Made by a program: the position numbers and the translations under genes
The notes under the pieces: model-generated
Seen by the model: only the letters and a program-made list of their open reading frames with translations
Database searches by the model: none
What the model was told of the DNA's origin: nothing
Assembly: GCA_038025085.1 (NCBI GenBank)
Contig: CM076144.1
Span: 248,001 to 312,000, forward strand
Origin: Tetragonia tetragonoides
Taxonomy: Eukaryota; Streptophyta; Magnoliopsida; Caryophyllales; Aizoaceae
DNA: 64,000 bases
Direction of reading: 5' to 3'
Shown here: positions 34,545 to 46,801 of the stretch, piece by piece
Layout: every line of letters starts with the position of its first letter
Numbering within the stretch: position 1 is the first letter of the stretch

Positions 34545-37500
34545 CTAAGGGAACTGGAATGAGCCTCCAATTTGGTCCGTATTCGATGGAGGTTTAATAG
34601 CCACCCAGAGCAAGGATATCGTAATGGCAACAAGTCCCGACCATACAAAAACAATTGTCGGCGTCCTCCCTCTTCTTCCCATGAGACCTTTAGCGAAGGG
34701 GTATAGATGTGCCAATACCCAGAAACTGAAGAATACACCACCTATCAGCTTACTCCACTGAGGTATAGTGCTGTATATTGTACGGCTAAACCCAACTGCT
34801 ATTGCTATTAAGTTGATCATCATGATCACAATAGGTGGAATCATTAACGACGTCCATTTGACAATGTAAAGATCAGCAAACTCATCATCATTATCATCAC
34901 CACCAGATTTAGTAGTCAGTGTAAAAGAGATTTCAATTCCTGCTACCACTTTCAACAACCCCTGAAGCACTGCAGCAAGGTGAGCACTTGTCCCTCCGAT
35001 CAACCAAAACTGCTCATTCCGCCACCATTCTTCCAATTGAATGCCAGACCATTTGATTTCAAGTATCGCAAGCGCACAAAGTGTCAAGGTAATGATCAAG
35101 AGATAGGTGAGGAAAGTGACATTGAGGGTTTGCACGATGAACTGGCCAGAGAAGAGAGAGAGAGCAGGTAGGAAACAATATACGATAAGGAAGATAGAGG
35201 TGAAAGGGTAAATACCCACGTTAAGGTATGCAATCCTTTGTAGAATCTTCATTTTTGGGCTGGCAAGTAAGGCATTGTTGCGGGAGAAGAAGATCTCAAC
35301 AGAACCTGTAGCCCATCGAAGAACCTGGTGGAGCCTGTCAGTGAGATTGATCGGAGCAGTTCCTCTAAATGCATCACGTTTCGTGACACAGTAAACAGAT
35401 TTCCATCCCCTGTTGTGCATCCTATACCCCGTGACCACATCTTCTGTTACAGAACCATAAATCCACCCAACTCGGTCACCCCATTCAGTCTTGTCCTCAT
35501 ACCAGCAAGATATGACATTGATTGCCTCAGCAACTGTTGACGCATCAAGCAACTCTCGGCCAATTGTGAGAGCACCTGGTGGCCTTCCATTCTTCACGGC
35601 CGGGTGATCAGCCAAGGGACGCCCTTGGAACTCAGCCACAGGAATTGAATCAAGAAGGAACCTAGAGTTGCCAAATTTCTTGGGAAATGTGGAGAGGGGC
35701 ATCTCTTCTTCGTCAGAGTCGTCGCCCATTCTCAATGCTCTGTTCTCTTCAGCAGCTGAAAGCTTCTTGCGACGAGGGAAGCAACAGCTCCAGAAACTCG
35801 GAGCACGGTCTTTCGCCCGAGGTGGATCAAAACCATAAAGTGCCATTCTTCGGAAGAGGCAACCAGTCCCCACATAAACTGGGCCTTGAAGGCCATCGAG
35901 TGCCCTCATGTTCACATCAAAGAAGACTGTGTTATTGTTGGCATATCGATCTGAGGGGTCAATTCCCTCAAATCTTTGGGGGAACTGGACATAACAAAGG
36001 CGGTCTCCTCCCCTGTCCATCATGAAGCACATGCCTTCTCGCGGCGCTTGCGAGTTGTAAATATAATGGTCACAGTCCAAGTTGAGAATAAACGGACCAT
36101 TAGACATGATTGCAGATGCTCTCACCAAAGCATTCATGGCTCCAGCTTTCTTATTGTGATCATAGCCAGGGCGCTTCTCACGAGAAACATAAACCAGCAT
36201 AGGAAGACGAATGTCAACATCACTGACGTCAATAAGCCTGGCCTCCTCAGAACCAAGCAGTGGATTTTCACTAGGAGGCTTGAGCATTACCTGCATTATT
36301 TAAGAGACCAAAAATCAGCAAAATTGCTTTTTAGCCGAAGTTCCACTATTTAAGTGCCTTGCAATCAACACCAGTCAAATGAAACTTCACTAAACCTAAC
36401 TCGCTACTATTTGGGCGCTTCATTCCAACCAAAAGCGACTACATGCTGTATCTGTATCCTTGGACAACTAAGTAGATGACTTTTCGAAACTTCATTTAAC
36501 CAATGGATAAAATAGTAGGGGGCAACCCTCATGAGTCAATATCCACACCCACATCCGACCATTGTCCCCAAATTTGCCTAACATAGCTATTGAAGATGCC
36601 AAATAACTTTAGTTTAGAGAAATTTGCCTAACATAGCTATAAAAGTTGAAAAATATCTTTAGTTTAGAAATTCTTGTACATCTTTGTTTGCCCCCTTCCC
36701 TATGGGATATGCTTATTCCCCCCATCCCCAACACACACACACAAAGACCACAAGAAGACATTCTTTTGTTTGCTACCCCCTTACAGTTAAGATATCCTAT
36801 AAAATAAACATATAAAGCAGCTGTAAAAACAGTTTCTAGGGCAGGAGTTATGATAATCCTAACCACGTCGTTCATGACACCAAATGTTTCATCAAAAAGG
36901 ATGTATCCAGGGTCAATCATTATAGATGAAGATGAGGAAAATAAAGAGCAGTGGCATCTTACCTGTATGATTCCTGCATGATCTCCTTTAGAGTGATCCT
37001 GAGAAGGATGAATCCAAGTGCCAGGCCAATGAGTTCCATCATACATCCAAGTAGCTTTTGGGATTTTGATAGCCTCCAAGGGTTCATCAGCTGGATTCTG
37101 TCTCTGGAGTTTCAAAGCTTTTACTTCTTCCCTAGCATGGTAAGCATCAGAACGACGCCGGATAGACTCAGGCAAACCATTGATTCGGACCTTGAATTCA
37201 TCATATTCTCGCTTTACACGCCTGCGGTCCTTAACAAAATCTGGGCGTACCTTATTTTTGTAGGGATCCTTCTTTAGACTAAAATAGGAATCAGGATTCC
37301 TTGGTTCGATGTTATGTTTGCGACAGAAAGGGACCCATGTATATGCAAAGCTTGAAGCTTCAGCCATGGCCTCAAAGGTAAGAAGGGCACCACCATCATC
37401 AGAAACATAACAAGCGAGCTTCTCAACTGGGTATTCAGCAGCTAGAATAGATAAAATAGTATTTGCAGTAACAAGAGGGGGCTCCTTCTCTGGATCTGCA

Positions 37501-38798
37501 GTAGACACAAAGACGTCTAATCCTGGGAGATCTGACTTCCCAGTTGGATTATTGGGACTAGGCGTCTCAAATTTTTCCTTGAGGACCTCGAGATCTGTAG
37601 CTCGATTGATAGGACAGAACTTGGGAAGCTGATCAAGAAGCCATGAGAAGGCAAACCAAAGCTCACAAACCACCGACATCCCCCACAGCCATATAGCGTC
37701 TTCATTTTTATGTTTGATTCTCCAAGCAAGAAAGAGACCAAGAACAACCATCCTCACAAATATGAGAAGCCTGTAAACATGACAAAGCATTAGATCGAGA
37801 TAGCTTATCATCTGTGAGTGCCGAACAGGATGTATTTCAGTGCTAAGATGTGCATGAGACAAATATGATAAATGAAACACAGGGAAAAGAAAAGAAAACA
37901 AGAAAAGGGAACTTCACCTATAAGGACTGAGAACAGCAGCAGGAATCTTAATTTTACGAGTAAGGGGCCTCCATGGTTTGCTCATCAGTTCTTGAGGCTC
38001 GTGCACTTCCCCATTGTTGTCATTATCAGAAGCCGGGGCCCCCTCCTTAGGCCAAATAGCATTCCCATAACCGTAAGTCCCCTTTGTATCAAACAGCCAG
38101 CGATTGTGATCAAACTCTGCAGTTTGGCTTCTCATCAGCACCGACTTTGTTGATTTCATTATTGACAGTCTCCTCTCCATCTTTGACATCCCACCACCTG
38201 GAGCAGGAAGTGGCAGTGGCCCTTCACCACTAGCTGTTTGATCCAAGTCGGTATTCCTGTAAGGCTCCTTACAACCAGGGCAATTTGAGTCCCCAGACTT
38301 GACTGCATCGACATAACAATCCCGGCAAATCTTGAAATCACACTCACAGGGAAGAATATCCTCACCCCTCTCGTCACTCATCACGTTCCCATCACATCCA
38401 GGAACTGAACAGGAGGAACCTTTGGCCCCCGCCATCTGAGGATGGTTAGCTTCAGACTCAATGACCTTGTCCATTAGATGAGCCCTAGTGACACTATTGA
38501 ATCCCCCCGTAAAAAGAGAGTTGGACACATACTGTTCCTCAACCCTCTGAGATATGGTGTGATCCATTGGCTGGTTATCGGGAGTGGCAGGTACAGATAC
38601 AGTATAATCTGCATAATCTCCACCATTTACACTTCCAAACTCGCTATCGTCCCTCGAGTAGTTCACATAGCGTCCAGAGGAAGTACGGAGGGCAAACGTC
38701 ACAGTTGGGGGCAGCGGAGGCCTGAGTTGCTGCAGTTCTGAAGCTTCTGAGCTCGCCGATAAGGCTGATCGACTGTGCTTAAATGATTTTGACGCCAT
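34545..38798 (-). CDS. CSLD: Cellulose synthase-like D protein
   Basis: Golgi/plasma-membrane family-2 glycosyltransferase of the CSLD clade, needed for tip growth of root hairs and pollen tubes. Three coding exons: 37918-38798, 36963-37770, 34545-36290; 1,144 residues, full length for CSLD. Exon 1 has the CSLD N-terminus ([27 protein letters not shown]) and a RING-like Cys cluster (about 130-176, CSVPGCDG through CPGC). Catalytic residues are all present: DDGG near 418, DCD 635-637, TED 845-847, QVLRW 885-889. Two membrane helices precede the catalytic domain (about 295-345) and about six follow (950-1140). The protein ends IGGSFQFP. Closest by memory to Arabidopsis CSLD2/CSLD3; which one is not resolved. 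An untranslated leader with an intron probably lies at about 38820-39560. Confidence 0.97.
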
Positions 38799-40434
38799 TT
38801 TTAGAGATCTAATCCTTGATCCTATAAATGCAACAATTCAGTGAACTAAGTCTTGTAGTAGTACATTATACTTCTAACTATGATTACAAACTGTCTAGCA
38901 AAAAGCAGCCATAATTAGCACGAACCTAACTCACGAGTTGAACAATCATTAACAGAGGATCTACCTAAAAGAAGAAAAAGGGAGGGGAAACAAATTTGAA
39001 AACTAAAAAGACTGGTGTAATCAAATTTTCCGCTAAAGGTTGGATCTTTGAAAACCCTGAGCTACCCTTCCCCAGTTTGACCCACAAAGTAGTACTTGTT
39101 CAATTAGATGTACCACCTAAGTGTCATCATCACTGACCACAGCCAAACAGAATCAAATCAAAAGGGTTCAGATCTTAAAACCATAGCAACTGAAACTTAA
39201 CATAAGGGCACAAAACTTTAATTCAAACAATCCCTATACAGTAAAAGAAAAAAACAAATTTGTTCTTAATCTACTGTGTTAACAAAAGCAACAAAGAAAG
39301 GAGGGCAAAAGCCAAAGAAAAGAGCAAGCAAATTAGTAGTAGTAAATTAAGCAAAGCTATGAAGTGTTGAGAGAGTAAAGTAGAGAGATAAGAAGTAAAG
39401 GGAATTTAAAGGCATACCACTTTGAATTTGAGCATATACTCTGGGATCTCTTTACTGTGCTACTTGGGATCTAAGTAATTGAAGCTCAAATCAATGGTGG
39501 ATAGTGAAGAACAGCACCAACATCTTCGTCCATCTGCTCAACCAAAAGAGAAGAGAGAAAATAGGGGGTGTGTCTGAAAAATGAAGATGGCAATCAGACA
39601 GAAAGGGTTTAACTAATAGAAGCAAGTAATATAAAAAACTGGGAATATTTGGTAGGAAACAGCACAGAATTAAGTACCAAAATCGAAAGTGGTTTGAAGC
39701 TCCTTCTTTGTTCTTTCTCTCTCAACCAGCTTCACACGGAAATAGGTTCACAGTGGAAGCTGCTGCCAGGCTTTATCTTCTCTCATTGGAGAAGAGCAGC
39801 TATACGACGCCGTTGTTTAAAGCGCGTCTTTTTTCTTATTTTTCTTTCTTTTCTACTGTAAGATGATTGAAATTATAGGGCATACAAATTGTGCCATTTC
39901 AAATTAAAATGGTATTTGGTTTTTGTTGTGATTTGTCAATAATATCAGTTGCTGGTTTGGTGTGAATGTTCACTTGTTTGACATGGTAATCAATATACTG
40001 AATGTGTCTTATTTTAGCTGCTTTTTAGTGTTATTCACAAAAATGCAACTGAATTCTTTTTATGGTTGCATAATGATGATATCAACCGATCGAGTTAGAC
40101 AACTGGTTTAGAAAGAAATTATAAGATGGTACAAACCCAACCCGGGTGGAGGAAGGAGGGTACTAATAATAACAATAAGATGTGATCTGGCATAGAATGT
40201 GAGATTAGACAAGGCATAACATCATCTTATGACTCTGACTCTCACTCTGACTCTGACTCATTTTTATTAGAATTAGAATAATAATTCTAACAATTATTAT
40301 CATCCAAGAAAGATCGATTGAGTGCCAAATCTCAATTACGCAAGTCGAAAAGTAAACAACAACAAGATCTAAGCCGCCGTGAATTCAGGAAAATAATCAG
40401 CGCTCTCCTTTTCAACACTGCCACCATTAAATTA
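38799..40434. other. CSLD 5' leader, promoter and intergenic DNA
   Basis: No coding gene. Pyrimidine-rich sequence on the minus strand around 39350-39560 looks like a CSLD untranslated first exon with an intron before the ATG, as is usual in this family (inference). The flank next to 40434 carries the MULE target duplication. Confidence 0.5.
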
Positions 40435-40496
40435 GGGTGTTACTAAATACCGCCCCCAAATTACTAGCTACCGCCCCCCAAAATTCCAATTTTGCC
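40435..40496 (+). repeat. Left terminal inverted repeat of the MULE
   Basis: About 60 bp matching the reverse complement of 46802-46863, with core blocks CTAAATACCGCCCC, TTACTAGCTACCGCCCCCC and TTCCAATTTT. Confidence 0.9.
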
Positions 40497-40619
40497 CTTT
40501 TTTAATTTTTCACTCATCCTCTCCCTCTCTCCCTCTCTAACTCTCACACCACTTCTCTCCCACTCTACCACCCACTCTCATACCCAACATTCATCAACAT
40601 TCACTCAAGCAACCCGCGG

Positions 40620-40995
40620 ATGTCTGCCGGCGATGAAGAAGTGCCGTCGACGGTGGCGGAGGTAAAATTAATTTTTTTTGCGCATTTTTTTGCACGGTCG
40701 TCTGAGATTTTCGACTCACCCTTGGGTGAGTCGTCTGCTACAGGCGACCAATCCAAAGGGGAGTCGTCTGTAGATCGCGACTCACCCTTGGGTGAGTCGT
40801 CCGCTGCAGGCGACTCACCCTTGGGTGAGTCGTCCGCTACAGGCGACTCACCCTTGGGCGAGTCGAGATCAATAGACGACTCACCCTTGGGTGGTCGTCT
40901 GTAGCAGACGACTCACCCTTGGGTTGGTCGTCTGTAGCAGACGACTCACCCTTGGGTGAGTCGAGATCGACGACCGACAGACACAAAAAAAATAA

Positions 40996-41077
<82 letters not shown>

Positions 41078-43819
41078 TATTGTTTGAATTTAAGATTAAG
41101 CTAACATTGTTTTCGTTGTTTTCGTTAGATTCCTTTGGAGCGGTTCGGTGGTGATGGTGTTGATTACAGTACGCATTTCGTCACTGATGAGTTATTTGAT
41201 AGTGATACAGATGCAATTAATTGGGCAAAACAAATTGCACTTACTATCGGGTTTGAGTTGATAATTTCGTCACACAAGAAGAGTGGAAGCGTAAAATTGT
41301 TAAGATGCAATCGAGGTGAACGCTACAGAGGGGAATTAAGACACTTAGATACTGCTGCTCGGAAGAATACGAAAACAAAGGCTTGTAAATGTACGTTCCA
41401 GTTGAGAGCTCGGCAAGTGTATGGATCCAGTAGTTGGATGATTGTCACATTGCCTGGGATTAGGGGTACACACAACCATGACTTTGCTGTGTATCCTGAG
41501 GGATATCGTCAGATGAGTGGTCTTAGTCCTGGGTCAAAGAAACTCGTTCGTGACATGACTTCGGCACAAACAAAGCCATGTGCTATCTTGGCCGCGATTC
41601 AGGAAAAATTTCCCGAGGACAATGCAACTAGACGGCATGTGTACAACCACAGAGATCGTATAAGGAAACTTGATTTTGAAGAGAGAGATGTCATTGGTCA
41701 GTTTCATCATTTAGCTGTGGCGAATAAGTACGTACATTGGACAAGAGCCGACCGAGCTACTAATGAGGTAACTCACGTGTTCATGGCACACCCTACATCA
41801 ATTCAGTTACTTCGGTCTTTTCGTTGGTTGATTGGCTTAGATTCCACGTACAAAACAAACAAGTATAAGATGTCGTTTCTTGAGATAGTGGGGATGACTC
41901 CAACCAATAAGAACTTCCTCATAGCTTATGCCATTATGAAGGATGAGACTCAGGCAAGCTATGCGTGGGTCTTAGATAAGTTGAGGATGCTTATTGGAAA
42001 TGATGTACACCCAACAGCAATTGTGACCGATCGTGAGCTAGGGTTGATGACACCTATTAGAGAGATATTTCCCGAGAGTGCCCATTTGCTCTGTACATGG
42101 CACATTAACAAAGTCGTTGAAGACAAAGTGTACAGACTTTGTGGAAAAGATAAGGCCGTCGCGCAGAGGTTCAAGAATGGGAGGTGGAAAATTATCATGG
42201 AAGCTTCCACAGAAGCTGCGTACGATAGAGCAGTGCGTACGATGAAGGTTAGTTGGAGGACTTACCCTCACGTGATATCCTATGTAGAGGAGACCTGGCT
42301 GAGACACAAAGAGATGTTTGTGGCTGCGTGGACGAATAAGGTGCTACACCTTGGCAACACTACGACTTGCAGGGTGGAGAGTGCACATGCCGCGCTAAAA
42401 CAGTGGTTGAACTCCTCAACTGGAGCTTTGGACAATGTTTGGAACAAGGTCAACAAGTCAATCGAGTCACAAATAACTGAGATCAAGTACACACTTGAAG
42501 AGTGCAGAAGACGAAGAAGTGTTGTGTACTCGGGTTTCCCATTCAACTATCTGACCGGGTATGTTTCCCATTACTGCTTACAAATATTATTGGCTGAGCT
42601 GAACAGGATGAGAGAATTGAGTCACCAAGTATTTGATCGTTGCGGTTGTGTATTGAGATCCACTCATCAGATCCCGTGTGCGTGTGAGTTGAAAACGGCC
42701 ACGGATACGGGCACGCCAATTAGCTTGAATAGTGTCCACGAATTTTGGCGAACACTCGTTATTAGTGATGCAGTGGAGATAGCTACGCTTGACATGACTG
42801 AGCATCCATCTGAGGACCATCGATACTTTCGGTCTCTGGTCGACGAGGTTAACTCAAGCGACCCGGCAGTTGTGCGCAACATATCTGTCCTTATGAATGA
42901 GCAGCTTCATCCTGAGGAAGCGAGTTACGTCGAGCCGGAAGCGAACACGACAGTCAGAGGTCGACCGAGAGGGAGTTCCTCTACCAGACATGATCCTAGT
43001 TCATGGGAGTACTCCCAGAGGGGTCGTGGTCGCCCTAGGTCATCCAGTTCGAGCCGCGGGCGTGGTCGTAGCTCATCCTCATCGAGTAACTTCGTAAACA
43101 GTACTGGTATGAAAACCCATAATTTATTAACATGTACATAATGTTGTTACTTTTTGATAAGTACTATTATTGACTTTCTATTATATTGTCTTGCAGCTGG
43201 ACACGCAATAGATATCACTGAATTCTATCATGTTAACAAAATTCCGGGAATCATCGTACCTTTCATTGAAGGATATCTCGATGTGCTTGGGGATGGTAAT
43301 TGCGGTTTCCGTGTCATTGCGGACTACATTTTCGGAGACCAAGAGCAATGGCGAGTGGCGAGAGTTTGCATTGCACACGAACTCTTAGCTAACCGAGCAT
43401 TGTACGAAAACTTATACATTGAAGGGGTCGACGCTGGTTACCACCGTATTATGTGGGACGGAGGTGCGTGTAACGATGATCACTGGATGACAGTAATTGA
43501 GGATTTGTTCCCGATTGCCAACCTCTTCAATGCAGCGATTATGTTATTCGGATACGGCAGCGGAAGGGGGTTATTTCATTGTTACACAGTGCTACCGTTC
43601 CAAGCACCTTCGACTGCTACACGTCCAAGTAGGGAAATTGTCATGTGTCATTTAGGTGATTCGTATTCCCATTATATTCGTCTGGATTTAGCCCCAGATT
43701 TCCCTGTTCCTCCGATATGCGAAGCATGGTTTACTTTCCGTTCTGATAGTGTCGTTGGTTGGGAGCAAATGTATGTTACGCGAAGAGCACATTGGGATCG
43801 TTTAGCGAGGTCGATGTAA
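40620..43819 (+). CDS. MULE transposase fused to an OTU cysteine-protease domain
   Basis: Three exons: 40620-40661 (14 codons, MSAGDEEVPSTVAE), 41129-43106 and 43197-43819; 880 residues, no stops. The N-terminus has a Cys/His DNA-binding fold of the FAR1/WRKY-GCM1 kind (RCNRG, CKC, HNH, about residues 70-132). The MULE transposase core follows, with the first Asp in GLDSTYKTN (about 252), the second in IVTDRELG (about 315) and the CxxH signature LLCTWHINK (about 335). A SWIM-like segment has CACEL where CAH is usual. A Ser/Arg tail with RGRPR-type AT-hook-like motifs ends exon 2. Exon 3 is an OTU domain: catalytic Cys in GDGNCGFR and His in SHYIRLD. Joining exons 2 and 3 (AACAGTACTG|GTATG to TTGCAG|CTGG) keeps frame, so OTU is part of the transposase unless splicing differs. 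The role of OTU is unknown; deubiquitination is inference. Confidence 0.9.
40710..40967. repeat. Hairpin minisatellite, left copy
   Basis: About seven units of roughly 30-36 bp built around GACTCACCCTTGGGTGAGTC, whose 9-bp arms are self-complementary around TT, separated by GTC(T/C)G(T/C)... spacers. One unit is degenerate (GACCAATCCAAAGGGGAGTC). In the frame of exon 1 each unit reads SPLGESS. Confidence 0.93.
40998..41078. repeat. (ATT)n microsatellite, left copy
   Basis: About 27 uninterrupted ATT triplets in the transposase first intron, matched by (AAT)n in the mirror intron at 46009-46242. Confidence 0.95.
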
Positions 43820-44044
43820 TTGAATGTTTTGCGTGATTGTTATACTTATATCATTGTCACATTTTTGTGTGATTGTTATATTTTGCATGTGGAGAGTGGT
43901 CGTGATTATTGGAGGTAAATAAAACAACAAATTACAATAAAACAAAAAATGTAAACAAGAAACAACAAATTACAATAACACAAAATAAATAATAACAATA
44001 ACAATGAAACTCTTATAATAACAAATTCATCTAGGGTCAATACA
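43820..44044. other. Convergent 3' ends inside the MULE
   Basis: 225 bp between the transposase-OTU stop and the plant-mobile-domain stop, presumably shared 3' untranslated sequence. A-rich with CAACAAATTACAATAA duplicated (about 43925 and 43965). Confidence 0.6.
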
Positions 44045-46034
44045 TCATTTGGCAGCCCGCCAATCTCTCATATACTCGTCCATAATCGATCGAGAATCTT
44101 CCACTTGCTCCGGAGGAATCAAACTAATGAAAGACTCAGCTGCGACGGCTAGACGATTCACCCACTGCAAAAAAGTAACAATGAGTGTGAGTTCAGAGAT
44201 ATGTAATACGTAAAAATATATATTTTTTAGTTAATCACTTACATAATCGCTGTTGGATCGTGGAGGAATCACAGGTGCTGCAGCGTCACGTATCAGCCAA
44301 GGGTGGGAGTGAAGGTAGTACCATGCGAGGTAGTCATCCGTACATGCTGTGGGATCTGACGTGGATGCCTGAAACCCATGGAGACCAAGAATGTAAAATC
44401 CCGGGAACATACGCCAAGCATCAGATGAGATCCGTTCGGGGAAGACAACCTTGTACGAACGACTGCTCCATGACCTGATCGCTTTGACTGGCCTAAAGAT
44501 CGGGGTTGGGATACTCTGTACGTACCCGATTTGTCGTAAACAACGACCAGGCATGTACGGTTCGATAATATCCCGATACTGTAGCCACCCCATGAATACA
44601 GTCCTCGGTACAGATACTGCCGGGTTAGAACCGTACGGCAACCACACCACCTACGTAGAAATGTTGAAAGTTACGGTGAAGTAAAAAAACATAGCAAACG
44701 ACGAAATAAATCATGAACACCGATAACTAAATGACGTACCTCTGTCGCTCGCAGATGATCCAAGCGTCTACGTAAGGAGTCCAGTCGACCCATGTCCTTG
44801 CCCTCAGCCAGGGCACTCCATACGGACGCACGGGGAGCCTCGTCGTCCCCGACAACCATCCGCTCCCGATGAGGTCGGAAGCAGGGAAAGTACTCGTATA
44901 TCCATGCCTGCAGGAGAGTTAGGCATCCGCAGATGCCCTGAGAATCCCCGCGACTAGCTATACCGAGCTGACGATATAGGAAGGCGAGGGCAGCAGATCC
45001 CCAAGAGAAGTCATGCACCGTATCGACACCGTCGTCCATCACCTCCATCACGCAGGAGGGTCTAATACGGTTACCACTCTTGTCGACAAACAAGGTGGAT
45101 CCAATAAGTAACCACATCCAAGCTGTCGCCTGGATGTCATCCACTTGCTCACGGCAAAGCTCAAAAACCGACTCCGTGAGGACCGCACCGCCCTGCCAGT
45201 GGCTACACATCAGTTCTTCTGGGCTGACCCCGAGAACCTCCATGGCCGCCGTCTGCAGCTGCCCATCCCGTCCCTCATTGGAAACGAGCTCTCCGTCTAC
45301 AGGAATCCGAAGAATATGCCATACATCGTGCAACATGATCGTCATCTCTCCGAACGGCATGTGGAACGAGTTCGTATCCGGCTGCCACCTTTCCACGAAT
45401 GCAGATATCAGGGGGAAGTCAATATGTCTGAACATAATGTCTGCCAGGTGTGATAACCCAGTCCCCTCGATCTGGGCCCTCATCTCGGCCGACATCTCCG
45501 CTCGCCACTGACTCAGCCGCTGACATACAGTCCATCGGTTCTGACACTTCAAGAGACCCCTCATCTCTCCATTCCACATACGAGACGCTACGTGGCCCAA
45601 GAAGCTCGGTATGACGCTATCATCCGCCGGCCCACCGGACACAGGCTCTGTAACAAGCCACGTAGTGTCGTCCTCCGCTCTAGATCGTTTGCCAGTACTG
45701 GACGACCCAGTACTAACAAACCTACCGCCTCTGCCCTTCACCACGCGCCAATCTGAGGATAATTCGACGCCAATCTCATCATCGTCTTGCTCACCGGAGT
45801 AGAACTCGCTAGTTGCATAATCGTCTTGCTCAGCAGTCATCTCCCTCATCCGAACTGCCTCTCTCTGTCTCCGTACAGAGGCATCAATCTCGCGCGTCCT
45901 CGTGTGACGCGGTCCTGAACCAGCTAGTTCACTAAATAACCGAGGCACCGATTTACAGGCTCCTCCCATCTATCATTTCACATTTTTAGTTAATTAAACA
46001 ATAATCAATAATAATAATAATAATAATAACAATC

Positions 46035-46108
<74 letters not shown>

Positions 46109-46110
46109 TA

Positions 46111-46142
<32 letters not shown>

Positions 46143-46176
46143 TAAACAATAAATAATAATAATAATAATAACAATA

Positions 46177-46240
<64 letters not shown>

Positions 46241-46666
46241 TTTTTTTTTGTGTCGGTCGTCTGGTCTCAGACGACTCACCCAAGGGTGAGTCGTCTGCCG
46301 ATCTCGACTCACCCAAGGGTGAGTCGCCTGAGACGGGCGACTGACCCAAGGGTGAGTCGTCTGCCTGTCTCGACTCACCCTTGGGTCAGTCGCCCGTCTC
46401 AAGCGACTCACCCTTGGGTGAGTCGAGATCGGCAGACGACCGACGCAAAAAAAAAAAAAAAAAAACACAACTTCAATTCGTAACTTCACGATTCAATTCA
46501 AGGCAAAAAATATTCAATTCAAGGCAAAAAAAATTCAATTCAAGGCAAAAAAAATTCAATTCAAAAAAAAAAAAAAAAAATTTCGAAAAGTTACCCCCTC
46601 GCGCCGTCGGTCGCCGCCTCCCTCGCCGTCGAAACCTCTGCCGCCGCTGCCGCTAGCACTTGACAT
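44045..46666 (-). CDS. Plant mobile domain (aminotransferase-like PMD) protein of the MULE
   Basis: Four exons (minus): 46595-46666 (24 codons, Gly/Ser-rich), 44740-45969, 44243-44650, 44045-44164; frames join to 609 residues without stops. After an acidic, low-complexity N-terminus (about 25-150) comes a complete PMD fold: FRHIDFPLISAFVERWQPDT, MPFGEMTIMLHDVWHILRIP, CLTLLQAWIYEYFPCFRPH and YMPGRCLRQIGYVQSIP. PMDs occur in transposons and in host genes such as Arabidopsis MAIN and MAIL1, which act in silencing and genome stability. A biochemical activity is not known to me. It is convergent with the transposase and shares that gene's unusual first intron. The ATG at 46666 is chosen because the short exon splices in frame to 45969; that exon's own first codon is also ATG, an alternative start if the leader is untranslated. 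Confidence 0.87.
46009..46242. repeat. (AAT)n microsatellite with (AAC) interruptions, right copy
   Basis: Five to six AAT runs separated by AACAATA/AAATAAT steps, 234 bp in total. Counterpart of the left (ATT)n run. Confidence 0.95.
46258..46442. repeat. Hairpin minisatellite, right copy
   Basis: About six units around GACTCACCC(AA/TT)GGGTGAGTC with TCGTCTG/TCGAGAT spacers. Two units read GACTGACCC/GGGTCAGTC, compensating changes on both arms that keep the hairpin. Confidence 0.92.
46491..46565. repeat. Four tandem copies of a ~20-bp A-rich unit
   Basis: ATTCAATTCAAGGCAAAAAA repeated with small length changes. Present only in the right-hand intron, so the two MULE ends are not identical. 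Confidence 0.9.
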
Positions 46667-46801
46667 GGTCGTGGTGGTGGTGGTGGTGGTTGCCGGTGTG
46701 ATGGTGTGGTGGTGAGGATGAGTGAGTGAGGAAGAGAGGATGAGTGAGAGTGGATGAGTGAGAGTGAGTGAGTGAGAGTGAGTGAGGAAGAGGGGTGGGT
46801 G

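Larger units (their letters stand above)
40662..41128 (+). other. Intron 1 of the transposase gene, minisatellite plus (ATT)n
   Basis: 467-bp GT-AG intron. It consists of the GACTCACCC/GGGTGAGTC minisatellite (40710-40967) and about 27 ATT triplets (40998-41078), then a normal pyrimidine-rich acceptor TTTTCGTTAG. Confidence 0.85.
45970..46594 (-). other. Intron 1 of the PMD gene, minisatellite plus (AAT)n
   Basis: 625-bp intron: donor GAGGGG|GTAACT, acceptor GATAG|ATGGG. It contains (plus-strand order) interrupted (AAT)n at 46009-46242, the GACTCACCC minisatellite at 46258-46442, an A run, four copies of a 20-bp ATTCAATTCAAGGC unit (46491-46565) and another A run. Mirror image of the transposase intron. 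Confidence 0.83.

Noticed and set aside
40710..40967. CRISPR-like array of regularly spaced palindromic repeats
   Set aside because: This is a plant nuclear transposon intron. The spacers are themselves repeats, there are no cas genes, and the same block is mirrored at the other MULE end.
43154..43819. Stand-alone OTU protease gene
   Set aside because: There is no good promoter or start. A donor at 43106/43107 and an acceptor at 43196/43197 join it in frame to the transposase, and the join gives an 880-residue protein divisible into clean exons.
46005..46489. Ile/Tyr/Leu-rich 167-codon frame (minus strand) as a membrane protein
   Set aside because: It is a translation of (AAT)n microsatellites inside the PMD first intron.
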